From NCBI RefSeq assembly GCF_937988725.1, contig NZ_CALKHS010000010.1, forward strand, positions 558,001-622,000: a stretch of 64,000 nucleotides of DNA, read 5' to 3'. Below, piece after piece: positions 24,440-31,636 of this stretch. The translations under genes were made by a program, and so were the position numbers. Under the pieces are notes generated by a model, which made no database searches, had not been told where the DNA came from, and saw only the letters and a program-made list of their open reading frames with translations. The stretch's first letter is position 1. Each line of letters starts with the position of its first letter. The stretch comes from an uncultured Castellaniella sp. (GTDB lineage Bacteria > Pseudomonadota > Gammaproteobacteria > Burkholderiales > Burkholderiaceae_B).

Positions 24440-25465
24440 TCAACCCCGGAACACGTCTTCGAGTGCCGACGCATCCAGAATGTTCAGCGACCAGGTTTCC
24501 AGTTCAGACGCCTTCGCTGAAAGAATGCGCTGCACAGTGTCATCGGACAGCGGGCCAAAGCGGCGCTGAACCATGCCCAACAGCAGCTTGGCCTGGCCCG
24601 TCCGCATCCCCTTTTGCAACCCCTTTTCTTCACCTTTGGCCATACCATAGCGCTCAGCAATCGTCACGTAGCTCATGTTGTACTCCTGCTCCAGCTGGCG
24701 GGCAGCCAGGTGATATTCCACTTCCAATTCGGGCGGCAGCCCGATGACCCATTCCACCAATCGCAGCAATTGGCCGATCTGGTCCCTCGTATAACCGTAG
24801 CCATACAACCGCCGGGTCAGGCTCACCAGCGGCGCCAGCCGCGTGGCCTTGTCAGGATGGCCCGACGCCTGCAACTGGGCCATGATCAGCACGGCAAAGG
24901 GATTCAGCGGCGCCAGGCGATCCAGTTCATCCTGGCGGGCGCGCCATCTCTCCAATTCTACAATTGGAAAGGTGAATCGGGTCCGCTGATTCAGGAACCG
25001 ATCCCGGTAGGTCAGTGTGGCCGCCGGCCGCGTCCCGCCCGTGCGCACAGGCTGATCGATCAGAACACCCAGGCTGTAGATCTGCGGCGGCAGCGGCGAT
25101 TTGCTCTTGCGCCGTTCCCGCTGGCAGATCAGCACCTTGTATTCCAGCATGCGCCAGCCAAAGACCTGCAGCGCCCGAGGACCGGACAGGCGTCCCTGGA
25201 CTTCAACATGCACCAGCAGCAACGCTTTGCCGCCATTCAGCAGTTGGACCTGAACCAGTTTGTCTGCGTGGCGACGGCCCTGCGCGGGGGCGCTGGCTCG
25301 TTTGACGGCTTGCAGTTCCTTATCCAGAAAGACGATGGGCGCCGACCAGTCGACGGTCGCCTGCAGATCGGACGCCAAGAGCGCCATCGCCTGAGGAAAA
25401 TACAGCTCTAGCGCATCCTTCCACGGACTGTCGTGATCATCAGCCGGACGTTCTGGATCGGACAT
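24440..25465 (-). CDS. Rpn/YhgA-like PD-(D/E)XK family protein (DUF4351-like C-terminus)
   Basis: A 341-aa protein resembling the recombination-promoting nuclease / transposase_31 group. An N-terminal restriction-like core (DALELYFPQAMALL, then ALLLVHVEVQGRLS where the E-x-Q catalytic strand is expected) is followed by a helical middle. The C-terminus contains GMAKGEEKGLQKGMRTGQAKLLLGMVQRRFG and SELETW, typical of DUF4351. E. coli Rpn proteins are Ca2+-stimulated DNA endonucleases. It stands alone between terminators. Starts at 25465 and 25498 both lack a clear RBS; 25465 was preferred by family length. Confidence 0.7.
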   Translation of the reverse strand: MSDPERPADDHDSPWKDALELYFPQAMALLASDLQATVDWSAPIVFLDKELQAVKRASAPAQGRRHADKLVQVQLLNGGKALLLVHVEVQGRLSGPRALQVFGWRMLEYKVLICQRERRKSKSPLPPQIYSLGVLIDQPVRTGGTRPAATLTYRDRFLNQRTRFTFPIVELERWRARQDELDRLAPLNPFAVLIMAQLQASGHPDKATRLAPLVSLTRRLYGYGYTRDQIGQLLRLVEWVIGLPPELEVEYHLAARQLEQEYNMSYVTIAERYGMAKGEEKGLQKGMRTGQAKLLLGMVQRRFGPLSDDTVQRILSAKASELETWSLNILDASALEDVFRG

Positions 25466-25614
25466 GGTAAGGAGGCACCCGGACGACAGAACGCCCATTG
25501 TCCGAAGCAGCGCAAGTCGCTCCTAGCCGCCAGATCTATCGAGGAATGAAAGGTCACACCCGCGGAATCAATCCAGGAACAGGCCATCCAGTCCCGCATC
25601 GAAGGATCAGGAAG

Positions 25615-26676
25615 CTACACCGCCCCCTTCCGCATCTCCGCTGCCCGCCCTCTGAACACTTCCGCCTCGTCAGGCCGCCCCGTATTCTCGTACAGGACAG
25701 CCAGGTTCTGCGCAGCCAGGTAGCTGCCCCGGCCGGCGACGGAGTCCGACAGATCGGGCCGGTCGCCGATCTCCAGGCATTTCAGCCAGCTGGATTCCAC
25801 AATGGGCAGGAATTGGGATTCGGCCTCATCCGGATGCTGTATCGCCCAATCCAGAAAGATGTCCGCCACGCAGAAGAAATAGTCGGGGGAATCCTGCCAA
25901 TGGGGAAACTCGTTTTCCGCCAGCAGGATGGCGTTTTCCAGCTGGCCCGCCTGCTTCAGGGAATACAAAGCCCGCACGATCAAAGCATGCCGGTAGCTCA
26001 GGTCGGCCGCCGCATACTCGATGGCCGGCAGGAAATATTCCACCGCCTCGGCATGGCGTTCGTAGATGGCCAGTTCCTTGCCCAACTGGTACAACAGATA
26101 GGGATCCCGGGGGGACTCCGACAAGGCCAGGCGCAACAGCGCCTCATTCCGGCCCTTTTTCGCCTCAAGCCCTTCCGGCATATAGCCATCATGGCCGAAC
26201 CGAACGTCCAGCCGCTTTCGGGCCAATCCGCGATCGTTGACGGGTTGCTCATGAATCCTGCCGGCATAGCGAACGCCTCGGGGCAGAATGCGAGGCACCC
26301 ATTCCGTCGACTCCCGAACCTCTCCGCCTTGCACGAACCGATTCACGATGGAAACCTGGCCGATGAAGGGCTCCGGCCCCAGGGCGTGCAGCACCGCGTG
26401 ACCGGACTCCAGCCAATTGTCGGCATCCAGGATCAGATTCCAATCGGCAGTGGAGTGATCCAGCGCCGCATTCCGGGCGGCGGAAAAATCATCGACCCAC
26501 TCGAAATGGTGCACCCGGGCGCCATGGCGCTGCGCAATCGACACCGTTTCGTCCGTCGAGCCCGTATCCAGCACGATGATGTCATCGACGTGCCCCTGTA
26601 CGCTGGACAGGCAGCGGGCCAGGGTGGCCGCGCCATCCTTGACGATCATCACCAGGGCAATCGTTGGGAACTTCAT
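25615..26676 (-). CDS. Family 2 glycosyltransferase with TPR-like C-terminal half
   Basis: A 353-aa protein. The N-terminal GT-A domain (residues 1-~200) starts MKFPTIALVMIVKDGAATL, with VLDTGSTDETVSIA and the metal-binding LILDADNWLE (DxD-like). The C-terminal ~150 residues are helical with TPR-like spacing (DPYLLYQLGKELAIYERHAEAVEYF). This GT2-TPR layout resembles peptide or protein glycosyltransferases. It lies 163 bp beyond the silent flagellin gene on the same strand but behind its terminators. A role in flagellin glycosylation is plausible from location only. The ATG at 26676 was chosen with GAGG 6 nt upstream. Confidence 0.8.
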   Translation of the reverse strand: MKFPTIALVMIVKDGAATLARCLSSVQGHVDDIIVLDTGSTDETVSIAQRHGARVHHFEWVDDFSAARNAALDHSTADWNLILDADNWLESGHAVLHALGPEPFIGQVSIVNRFVQGGEVRESTEWVPRILPRGVRYAGRIHEQPVNDRGLARKRLDVRFGHDGYMPEGLEAKKGRNEALLRLALSESPRDPYLLYQLGKELAIYERHAEAVEYFLPAIEYAAADLSYRHALIVRALYSLKQAGQLENAILLAENEFPHWQDSPDYFFCVADIFLDWAIQHPDEAESQFLPIVESSWLKCLEIGDRPDLSDSVAGRGSYLAAQNLAVLYENTGRPDEAEVFRGRAAEMRKGAV

Positions 26677-26764
26677 GAGGAGCCTCACGCTTTTTTCCCA
26701 TTGTAGCCAGGGCCTTCCCAGCGCCCGGACGGATCAACGCGGGGCTCGACAACTCACACCTCAA

Positions 26765-26824
26765 GAAAAAAGCCACTGACTCGCGCCAGTGGCTTTTTCC
26801 GCACAGGCGGACGAAACCGCCTGT
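26765..26824 (-). terminator. Tandem hairpins ending the left flagellin gene
   Basis: AGCCACTG (26771-26778) pairs with CAGTGGCT (26787-26794). On the minus strand the stem is followed by a T-run, and T5 on the plus strand makes it possibly bidirectional. A second stem, ACAGGCGG/CCGCCTGT (26803-26824), lies immediately 3' of the flagellin stop. The gene's transcription-termination signals are therefore intact even though its 5' signals are missing. Confidence 0.8.
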
Positions 26825-26839
26825 TATGGCTGCATGAAA

Positions 26840-27940
26840 TTAACGCAGCAGGGACAGCATGGTCTGCGGAACCTGGTTGGCCTGCGCCAGCACGGCGGTG
26901 CCGGCCTGTTGCAGGATCTGGGCACGCGTCATGTTGGACACTTCCACCGCATAGTCGGCATCTTCGATGCGCGAGCGCGCGGCCGACAGGTTATTGACGG
27001 TGTTGTTCAGGTTGGCGATGGTCGATTCGAAACGGTTCTGGATCGCGCCCAGGTCGCTGCGTAGCGAATCGACCTTTTGCAACGCACTATCCAGAGCAGC
27101 CAAAGGGCTCGTCGTTTTCGTCACGACGTCAGCAGCGTCAGTGACAATGTTCGTAACCTTTTCACCAACAGTCAACGAAAAAGAAGAGTCGCTGCCATCA
27201 CCCGCGGTACCTGTGGTGATTGTGAACGTAGCAGACCGGTAGCTACCATCGCTATCCTTGACATAGTAATTACCACCGGTATCTTCGAGAATATCAGCCG
27301 CTGCGTAGTCAGTGCCATCAGCCTTTGTAACATTAGCAGTGAAGTTGGCAGGGGTTTGGCTATCGTCATCTTGCAGATCTGCCGCAGCCGGGGCTGCGAG
27401 GTCAGCCTCCAAAACGGTTGAGCGAACACTGAAATCACCCAAACCCAACGTCGTAGCGTTGATCTGCTGCAGATTCACATCGATGGTTTCGCTGTCGTTG
27501 GCACCGACTTGGATGGTCAGGGCGCCATTTTGCGCCAAAACCCGTACACCGTTGAATTGGGTTTGTGCGGAGACACGATTAATTTCGTCCAAGCGCTGTC
27601 GCACTTCAGCTTGAATCGAAGCCAGATCCGAATCCGAGTTCGTACCGTTAGCAGCCTGCACCGACAGTTCGCGAATACGCTGCAAGTTGTTGTTGATTTC
27701 GTTCAGCGCGCCTTCCGTCGTCTGGGCGATGGAGATGCCATCATTCGAGTTACGGGCGGCTTGCGTCAGGCCCTTGATGTTGGCCGTGAAGCGGTTGGCG
27801 ATGGCCTGACCTGCAGCGTCGTCCTTGGCGCTGTTGATACGCAGCCCCGAGGACAGGCGCTCGATCGCCGAACCCAGGGAGGACTGGGATTTGTTCAGGT
27901 TGTTCTGGGAAACCAGAGCAAGGTAGTTAGTGTTGATAAT
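26840..27940 (-). CDS. Flagellin coding sequence without start codon (silent or phase-OFF copy)
   Basis: An open frame of 366 codons whose first codon, ATT (27938-27940), corresponds to codon 3 of the right-hand flagellin. It reads IINTNYLALVSQNNLNKSQS, then conserved D0/D1, a distinct central domain, and the conserved C-terminus ending NQVPQTMLSLLR. Where the partner has ATG GCT GTT, this copy has AAA ACG ATT. An in-frame stop lies 9 codons above ATT with no ATG, GTG or TTG between. No RBS is present. The central third (about 27080-27440) is clearly AT-richer and unrelated to the other flagellin. It would become expressible if the intervening segment inverted. Confidence 0.85.
   Translation of the reverse strand: MINTNYLALVSQNNLNKSQSSLGSAIERLSSGLRINSAKDDAAGQAIANRFTANIKGLTQAARNSNDGISIAQTTEGALNEINNNLQRIRELSVQAANGTNSDSDLASIQAEVRQRLDEINRVSAQTQFNGVRVLAQNGALTIQVGANDSETIDVNLQQINATTLGLGDFSVRSTVLEADLAAPAAADLQDDDSQTPANFTANVTKADGTDYAAADILEDTGGNYYVKDSDGSYRSATFTITTGTAGDGSDSSFSLTVGEKVTNIVTDAADVVTKTTSPLAALDSALQKVDSLRSDLGAIQNRFESTIANLNNTVNNLSAARSRIEDADYAVEVSNMTRAQILQQAGTAVLAQANQVPQTMLSLLR
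27863..27910 (-). repeat. 48-bp perfect inverted repeat, left copy (in flagellin 5' coding region)
   Basis: This stretch encodes SQNNLNKSQSSLGSAI and is identical over 48 bp to 29624-29671 on the opposite strand. Homology continues at lower identity for about 200 bp into each flagellin. With the right copy it brackets the tyrosine recombinase, so it is the likely place for site-specific or homologous inversion. Confidence 0.9.
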
Positions 27941-28050
27941 CGTTTTAGCGGAATTTCGCTCAACTAATCACCATCTATCGATACGTTTCGTTGCTTTGGC
28001 AGGGACATCCCTTGAGAAAATAGTTGACGTCACCTCATTGCAAGGGGCAC

Positions 28051-28160
28051 GTGTGTATATAAATGTGTATATCGATCAACGCACCTATGTCATTGACAAA
28101 TAAGACATTCAGTACAAATTCCCCTATCCAGGCAAAAAGCAATGTGTATATATCTGTGTG
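28051..28160. repeat. AT-rich upstream region of the recombinase with TGTGTATAT repeats
   Basis: TGTGTATAT occurs at about 28052, 28064 and 28143, embedded in AT-rich DNA unlike the surrounding chromosome. Such iterated short motifs beside an integrase can be arm-type binding sites. A TTGACA at 28093-28098 could be the recombinase -35, but no well-spaced -10 follows (TACAAA at 28113 is 14 bp away). Confidence 0.4.
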
Positions 28161-28186
28161 CTCTTTTGTAACGGAGAAAGCAGCAC

Positions 28187-29449
28187 ATGACTCAGAACCT
28201 TCTCTCGACCCGAACCATCGACTCGGCCAAAGCTGCTGGCAAGCCTTACCACCTCCGAGACGGCGGCAGCCTGTTCCTGTCGATCCAGCCTAGCGGAAGC
28301 AAGCTTTGGCGCTACCGCTACCGTCTGGACGGCAGGGCCCAGGTGTACGCTATCGGGCGGTATCCCGACATCACTCTCGCTCAAGCTCGCCAGGAAAGAG
28401 ACCGCGCGCGGGACCTGATACGGCAAGGCATTCATCCTTTATCGGAGCAAAGCGCTGACCAAAATGTCGCTGCTTCCGCTCCTCCCTCATTCGAAGCGGT
28501 CACGCGCGCCTGGCTGGCCGCCAATCCACAATGGAGTCCAAGCTATTCCCGCCAGATACGGAGATACTTTGAAAAAGACATTCTTCCGGCCATAGGAGAC
28601 GCCGCGGTCGCCGATCTCACGCCGGCGGACATCCGCGAGCTCATTTCATCCATCGCAGAGCGAGGCGCCAGATGTGCCGCATTGCTCACACAGCAGTGGA
28701 TATCCCAAGTTTTCTCTCATGCCATCGTGCAGGGACAGCGCGAGGACAATCCAGCGAGTCTGCTCAAAGGCCTCGTCAAACGCGCTGCCGTGCGTCACCA
28801 TCCGCCGCTGGGTTGGTCCGACATCCCGGGGTTCTTCCAGCGTCTGGACGCCTGGGACGGATACTCCGACATCGCCATCGGCCTGCGTCTGCTGGCGTTG
28901 ACGTTCGTGCGCCCCTCGGAACTGCGATTGGCCCGTTGGCAGGAGTTCGACTTCGACAATGCGATCTGGACCGTTCCCAAGGAACGCATGAAGATGCGCC
29001 GTCCGCATATGGTGCCACTGGCCCAGCAGACCGTGACGCTGCTGCGCTCGTTACGCACCAAGTCCTGCAGCAATTCCATGCTGTTTCCCAACCATCGGGA
29101 TACAGACCGTGAACTTGCCGCCAGCAGTTTCAACCACGCCATCGAGCGCCTCGGCTACGGCGGGCGATTTTCCGCCCACGGATTCAGAGCAACCGCCACG
29201 ACCCTGCTTGGTTTGCTGGGCTATCCGGACAAACTGGTTGACCTGCAACTGGCACACCGTAGGCGGGACACGTCTCGCGCCCCCTATGATCATGCCCGGT
29301 TCGTTGGCTCTCGCACACTGCTCATGCAGGACTGGGCCGATATTCTGGAAGCCCTGGCCGACGGGAATCGGTACGCCCAGTTGTCCCAGATGTTCGGTCC
29401 GTTGTCCGAGCGCAGGACCATGATGCTGGCCGTGATCGAGCGAGAGTGA
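28187..29449 (+). CDS. Tyrosine recombinase (P4-type integrase family) between the flagellins
   Basis: A 420-aa protein. The N-terminal DUF4102 arm-binding domain (residues 1-85: YHLRDGGSLFLSIQPSGSKLWRYRY, IGRYPDITLAQARQERDRAR) is followed by a core-binding domain (~100-200) and a catalytic domain with Arg in FVRPSELRLARW, Lys in RMKMRRPH, His-Arg in HGFRATATTLL, His in LAHRRRDTSR and nucleophile Tyr in APYDHARF. All catalytic residues appear present. No phage, plasmid or transfer gene is near, and no tRNA target adjoins. Its position with the only flagellin promoter between inverted flagellin 5' ends suggests it is an invertase. The start follows GGAG at usual spacing. Confidence 0.93.
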   Translation: MTQNLLSTRTIDSAKAAGKPYHLRDGGSLFLSIQPSGSKLWRYRYRLDGRAQVYAIGRYPDITLAQARQERDRARDLIRQGIHPLSEQSADQNVAASAPPSFEAVTRAWLAANPQWSPSYSRQIRRYFEKDILPAIGDAAVADLTPADIRELISSIAERGARCAALLTQQWISQVFSHAIVQGQREDNPASLLKGLVKRAAVRHHPPLGWSDIPGFFQRLDAWDGYSDIAIGLRLLALTFVRPSELRLARWQEFDFDNAIWTVPKERMKMRRPHMVPLAQQTVTLLRSLRTKSCSNSMLFPNHRDTDRELAASSFNHAIERLGYGGRFSAHGFRATATTLLGLLGYPDKLVDLQLAHRRRDTSRAPYDHARFVGSRTLLMQDWADILEALADGNRYAQLSQMFGPLSERRTMMLAVIERE

Positions 29450-29480
29450 ACAGCCGGCCAAAAAAACATCCAAACCACCC

Positions 29481-29507
29481 TAAAGTTCTCTGCCCCCCCT
29501 CCGTTAA
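29481..29507 (+). promoter_or_regulatory. Sigma-28 (FliA) type flagellin promoter
   Basis: TAAAGTTC (29481-29488), 11 bases, then TCCGTTAA (29500-29507): this matches TAAAGTTT-N11-GCCGATAA at 13 of 16 positions with exact spacing. It lies 80 bp before the right flagellin ATG and between the recombinase and the flagellin, that is inside the putative invertible segment. CTGCCCC/GGGGCAG (29490-29496, 29509-29515) forms an inverted repeat across it. Confidence 0.8.
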
Positions 29508-29553
29508 CGGGGCAGAACAGGAGGTCACTCAGTTTGTCATCCTGGGCAACAAG

Positions 29554-29581
29554 GGCGGATCTCCGCCGAACAACTTAGGAG
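29554..29581 (+). promoter_or_regulatory. 5' UTR hairpin and ribosome-binding site of fliC
   Basis: GGCGG (29554-29558) and CCGCC (29563-29567) form a small hairpin. TAGGAG (29576-29581) is a strong Shine-Dalgarno 6 nt before the ATG. The left flagellin copy has neither. Confidence 0.7.
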
Positions 29582-29587
29582 TCTCTC

Positions 29588-30439
29588 ATGGCTGTTATCA
29601 ACACCAACTACCTCGCTCTGGTCTCCCAGAACAACCTGAACAAATCCCAGTCCTCCCTGGGTTCGGCGATCCAGCGCCTGTCCTCGGGCCTGCGCATCAA
29701 CAGCGCCAAGGACGACGCCGCTGGCCAGGCTATCGCCAACCGCTTCACCGCCAACATCAAGGGTCTGACGCAAGCCGCCCGTAACGCCAACGACGGTATC
29801 TCGATGGCGCAAACGACGGAAGGTTCCCTGAACGAAATCAATAACAACCTGCAACGTATTCGTGAACTGACGGTCCAGGCCTACAACGGGACGAACTCCT
29901 CCGACGACCTGAGCTCGATCAACGCTGAAATCAAGCAGCGCCTGGACGAAATCCAGCGCGTCGCCGATCAGACCCAGTTCAACGGCACCAAGGTCCTGAA
30001 CGGTTCCTCCGCGTCCGGCATCGCCATCCAGGTTGGCGCCAACGACAACGAGACCATCACGATCTCCGGCACCGACGCCCGCGTCAACACGCTGCTGAGC
30101 GGCACCACCGCCATCACCTCCGGCGGCCTGAGCGTCACCACCTCCGGCACCGTGACCACCGTCACCTCCGGCGCGCTGGCTGAAATCGACACTGCCATCA
30201 ACAACGTCGACAAGATGCGCAGCGACCTGGGCGCGATCCAGAACCGCTTCGAATCGACCATCGCCAACCTGAACAACACCATCACCAACCTGTCGGCTTC
30301 GCGTTCGCGCATCGAAGACGCCGACTACGCGGTGGAAGTGTCCAACATGACGCGTGCCCAGATCCTGCAACAGGCCGGCACCGCCGTGCTGGCGCAGGCC
30401 AACCAGGTCCCGCAGACCATGCTGTCCCTGCTGCGTTAA
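29588..30439 (+). CDS. fliC: Flagellin (expressed copy)
   Basis: A 283-aa flagellar filament subunit. The N-terminal D0/D1 (MAVINTNYLALVSQNNLNKS to ~residue 140) and the C-terminal D1/D0 (~195-283, ending QVPQTMLSLLR) are canonical. The central variable part is short and Ser/Thr/Gly-rich (GTDARVNTLLSGTTAITSG), which offers many O-glycosylation positions. It has a sigma-28 promoter, strong RBS and terminator, so it is the active copy in this orientation. It is about 85 aa shorter than the left flagellin; the difference is all central. Confidence 0.96.
   Translation: MAVINTNYLALVSQNNLNKSQSSLGSAIQRLSSGLRINSAKDDAAGQAIANRFTANIKGLTQAARNANDGISMAQTTEGSLNEINNNLQRIRELTVQAYNGTNSSDDLSSINAEIKQRLDEIQRVADQTQFNGTKVLNGSSASGIAIQVGANDNETITISGTDARVNTLLSGTTAITSGGLSVTTSGTVTTVTSGALAEIDTAINNVDKMRSDLGAIQNRFESTIANLNNTITNLSASRSRIEDADYAVEVSNMTRAQILQQAGTAVLAQANQVPQTMLSLLR
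29624..29671 (+). repeat. 48-bp perfect inverted repeat, right copy (in fliC 5' coding region)
   Basis: It covers codons 13-28 of fliC and is the exact reverse complement of 27863-27910. The segment bounded by the two copies is about 1.71 kb and contains only the recombinase and the flagellin promoter, RBS and start codon. Confidence 0.9.
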
Positions 30440-30487
30440 TTCACGGCACCGCATCGGGGCGGGTTCATCTCGCCTCGCGCATCAAGG

Positions 30488-30518
30488 CCGCCGGATCGTC
30501 TCCGGCGGTTTTTTTTTG
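30488..30518 (+). terminator. Intrinsic terminator of fliC
   Basis: CCGCCGGA (30488-30495) pairs with TCCGGCGG (30501-30508), followed by a run of ten T. It is 49 bp after the fliC stop, isolating fliC from the downstream GT9 gene. Confidence 0.92.
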
Positions 30519-30615
30519 CTGCCGGCCAATCGTCAACCGCCACGCAAGCAAGCGCGGGCGGCGCGACAAGGCGGCCCTCCTCCGGAATTCTGTTTCGTAA
30601 CGCCCCGACTTCATC

Positions 30616-31623
30616 ATGGCCCGAAAAATTCTGATCATCCGCCTGGCGGGCCTGGGAGACGTCGCCTCCATTCTGATTCCCGCCGTCGGGCTGATCCGCG
30701 CCCAGGAACCGGATGCCGTGATCGACGTGCTGACCTACGGAGCGGGCATCGAGCTGATGTCCCTGTGCCAGGACGTCGACGACGTGCTGGGCGTCACGCA
30801 GGAGCAATGGCCGCGCGATCTGGCGCCCGCGACCCAGAGCTTTCTGAATATCGCCCAGGTGATCGCTGCGCGCGACTATGATCGGATCCTCTGCCTGGAC
30901 ACATGGTTCATGCCCTGCTTCCTGGCGCAAGTCCTGATCGACATCGGGCTGAACGCGGAAGGCAATCATCTGGACCGGCCGGTGAACGACTTTTTCACCG
31001 CGCTGCACGCCGGAACACTGCCGGCGGACTACTTCGGCACGGCCTTCATGGCCAGCAGCTACCCGCGCATGAAGGACTGGTTGCGCTCCTGGTGGCTGAC
31101 GCCGCAGCCCCACGCCAATTACCCGGAATACTATCTGATCCATTGCTGCGGACTGGGCGATGCCATAGAGCCGGACCTGCCCATCGAACCCGACGCCGCA
31201 TTCCGGAGCGCCGCAGCGGGACGCCCGATCATCGCGGTATCATTTCGCGGTACCACGGCCATCAAGCACTACAAACAGGCGGACGCGCTGACCCGCCTGC
31301 TGCAAAAGGCGGACTATCACGTCTGGACGGGATTCGACGGCAGCCAGCCCATGGGCACGACTCTCGCGCGCCTGGCCTCGACCGATCTGCTGGTCACCGT
31401 GGCGACCTCCACCCAATGGCTTGCCAGGCTGGCAGGCTGCCCTTCCCTGATGCTGCCGGGCGCCATGCACCCCGCCATACTGGGCGCGGAGCACACCATG
31501 GGGCGAACCGTGGATTGCCAGTACTGCTGCCAGCGGGGCTGTCCCGCCGGCCGCGACTACGCCTGCATGGACGTGCCGGCGCAGGACGTCATGGACCAGG
31601 TCCGGCGCATACTGGCCGGGTAG
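30616..31623 (+). CDS. Family 9 glycosyltransferase (heptosyltransferase-like) with C-terminal Cys cluster
   Basis: A 335-aa protein. The N-terminus MARKILIIRLAGLGDVASILI is the ADP-heptose:LPS heptosyltransferase-type Rossmann entry. The second half contains IIAVSFRGTTAIKHYK and LLVTVATSTQWLARLAGCPSLMLPG. Near the end, from C301, is CQYCCQRGCPAGRDYAC with five cysteines. Protein heptosyltransferases of the BAHT/TibC group carry a metal-binding cysteine finger, which ordinary LPS heptosyltransferases lack. Immediate placement after fliC suggests a flagellin-modifying heptosyltransferase (inference). The ATG at 30616 matches the family start. Confidence 0.8.
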   Translation: MARKILIIRLAGLGDVASILIPAVGLIRAQEPDAVIDVLTYGAGIELMSLCQDVDDVLGVTQEQWPRDLAPATQSFLNIAQVIAARDYDRILCLDTWFMPCFLAQVLIDIGLNAEGNHLDRPVNDFFTALHAGTLPADYFGTAFMASSYPRMKDWLRSWWLTPQPHANYPEYYLIHCCGLGDAIEPDLPIEPDAAFRSAAAGRPIIAVSFRGTTAIKHYKQADALTRLLQKADYHVWTGFDGSQPMGTTLARLASTDLLVTVATSTQWLARLAGCPSLMLPGAMHPAILGAEHTMGRTVDCQYCCQRGCPAGRDYACMDVPAQDVMDQVRRILAG

Positions 31624-31636
31624 GTCCTTCCCGCGC

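Noticed and set aside
27975..27998. Possible sigma-28 promoter for the left flagellin (CAAAG... CGATAG on the minus strand)
   Set aside because: The spacer is about 8 bp instead of 11 and the -35 is imperfect, whereas the right flagellin has near-consensus elements with exact spacing.
28187..29449. Recombinase as the integrase of a prophage or genomic island
   Set aside because: No phage, conjugation or cargo genes adjoin it, no tRNA target or direct att repeats are visible, and the flanking repeats are inverted.
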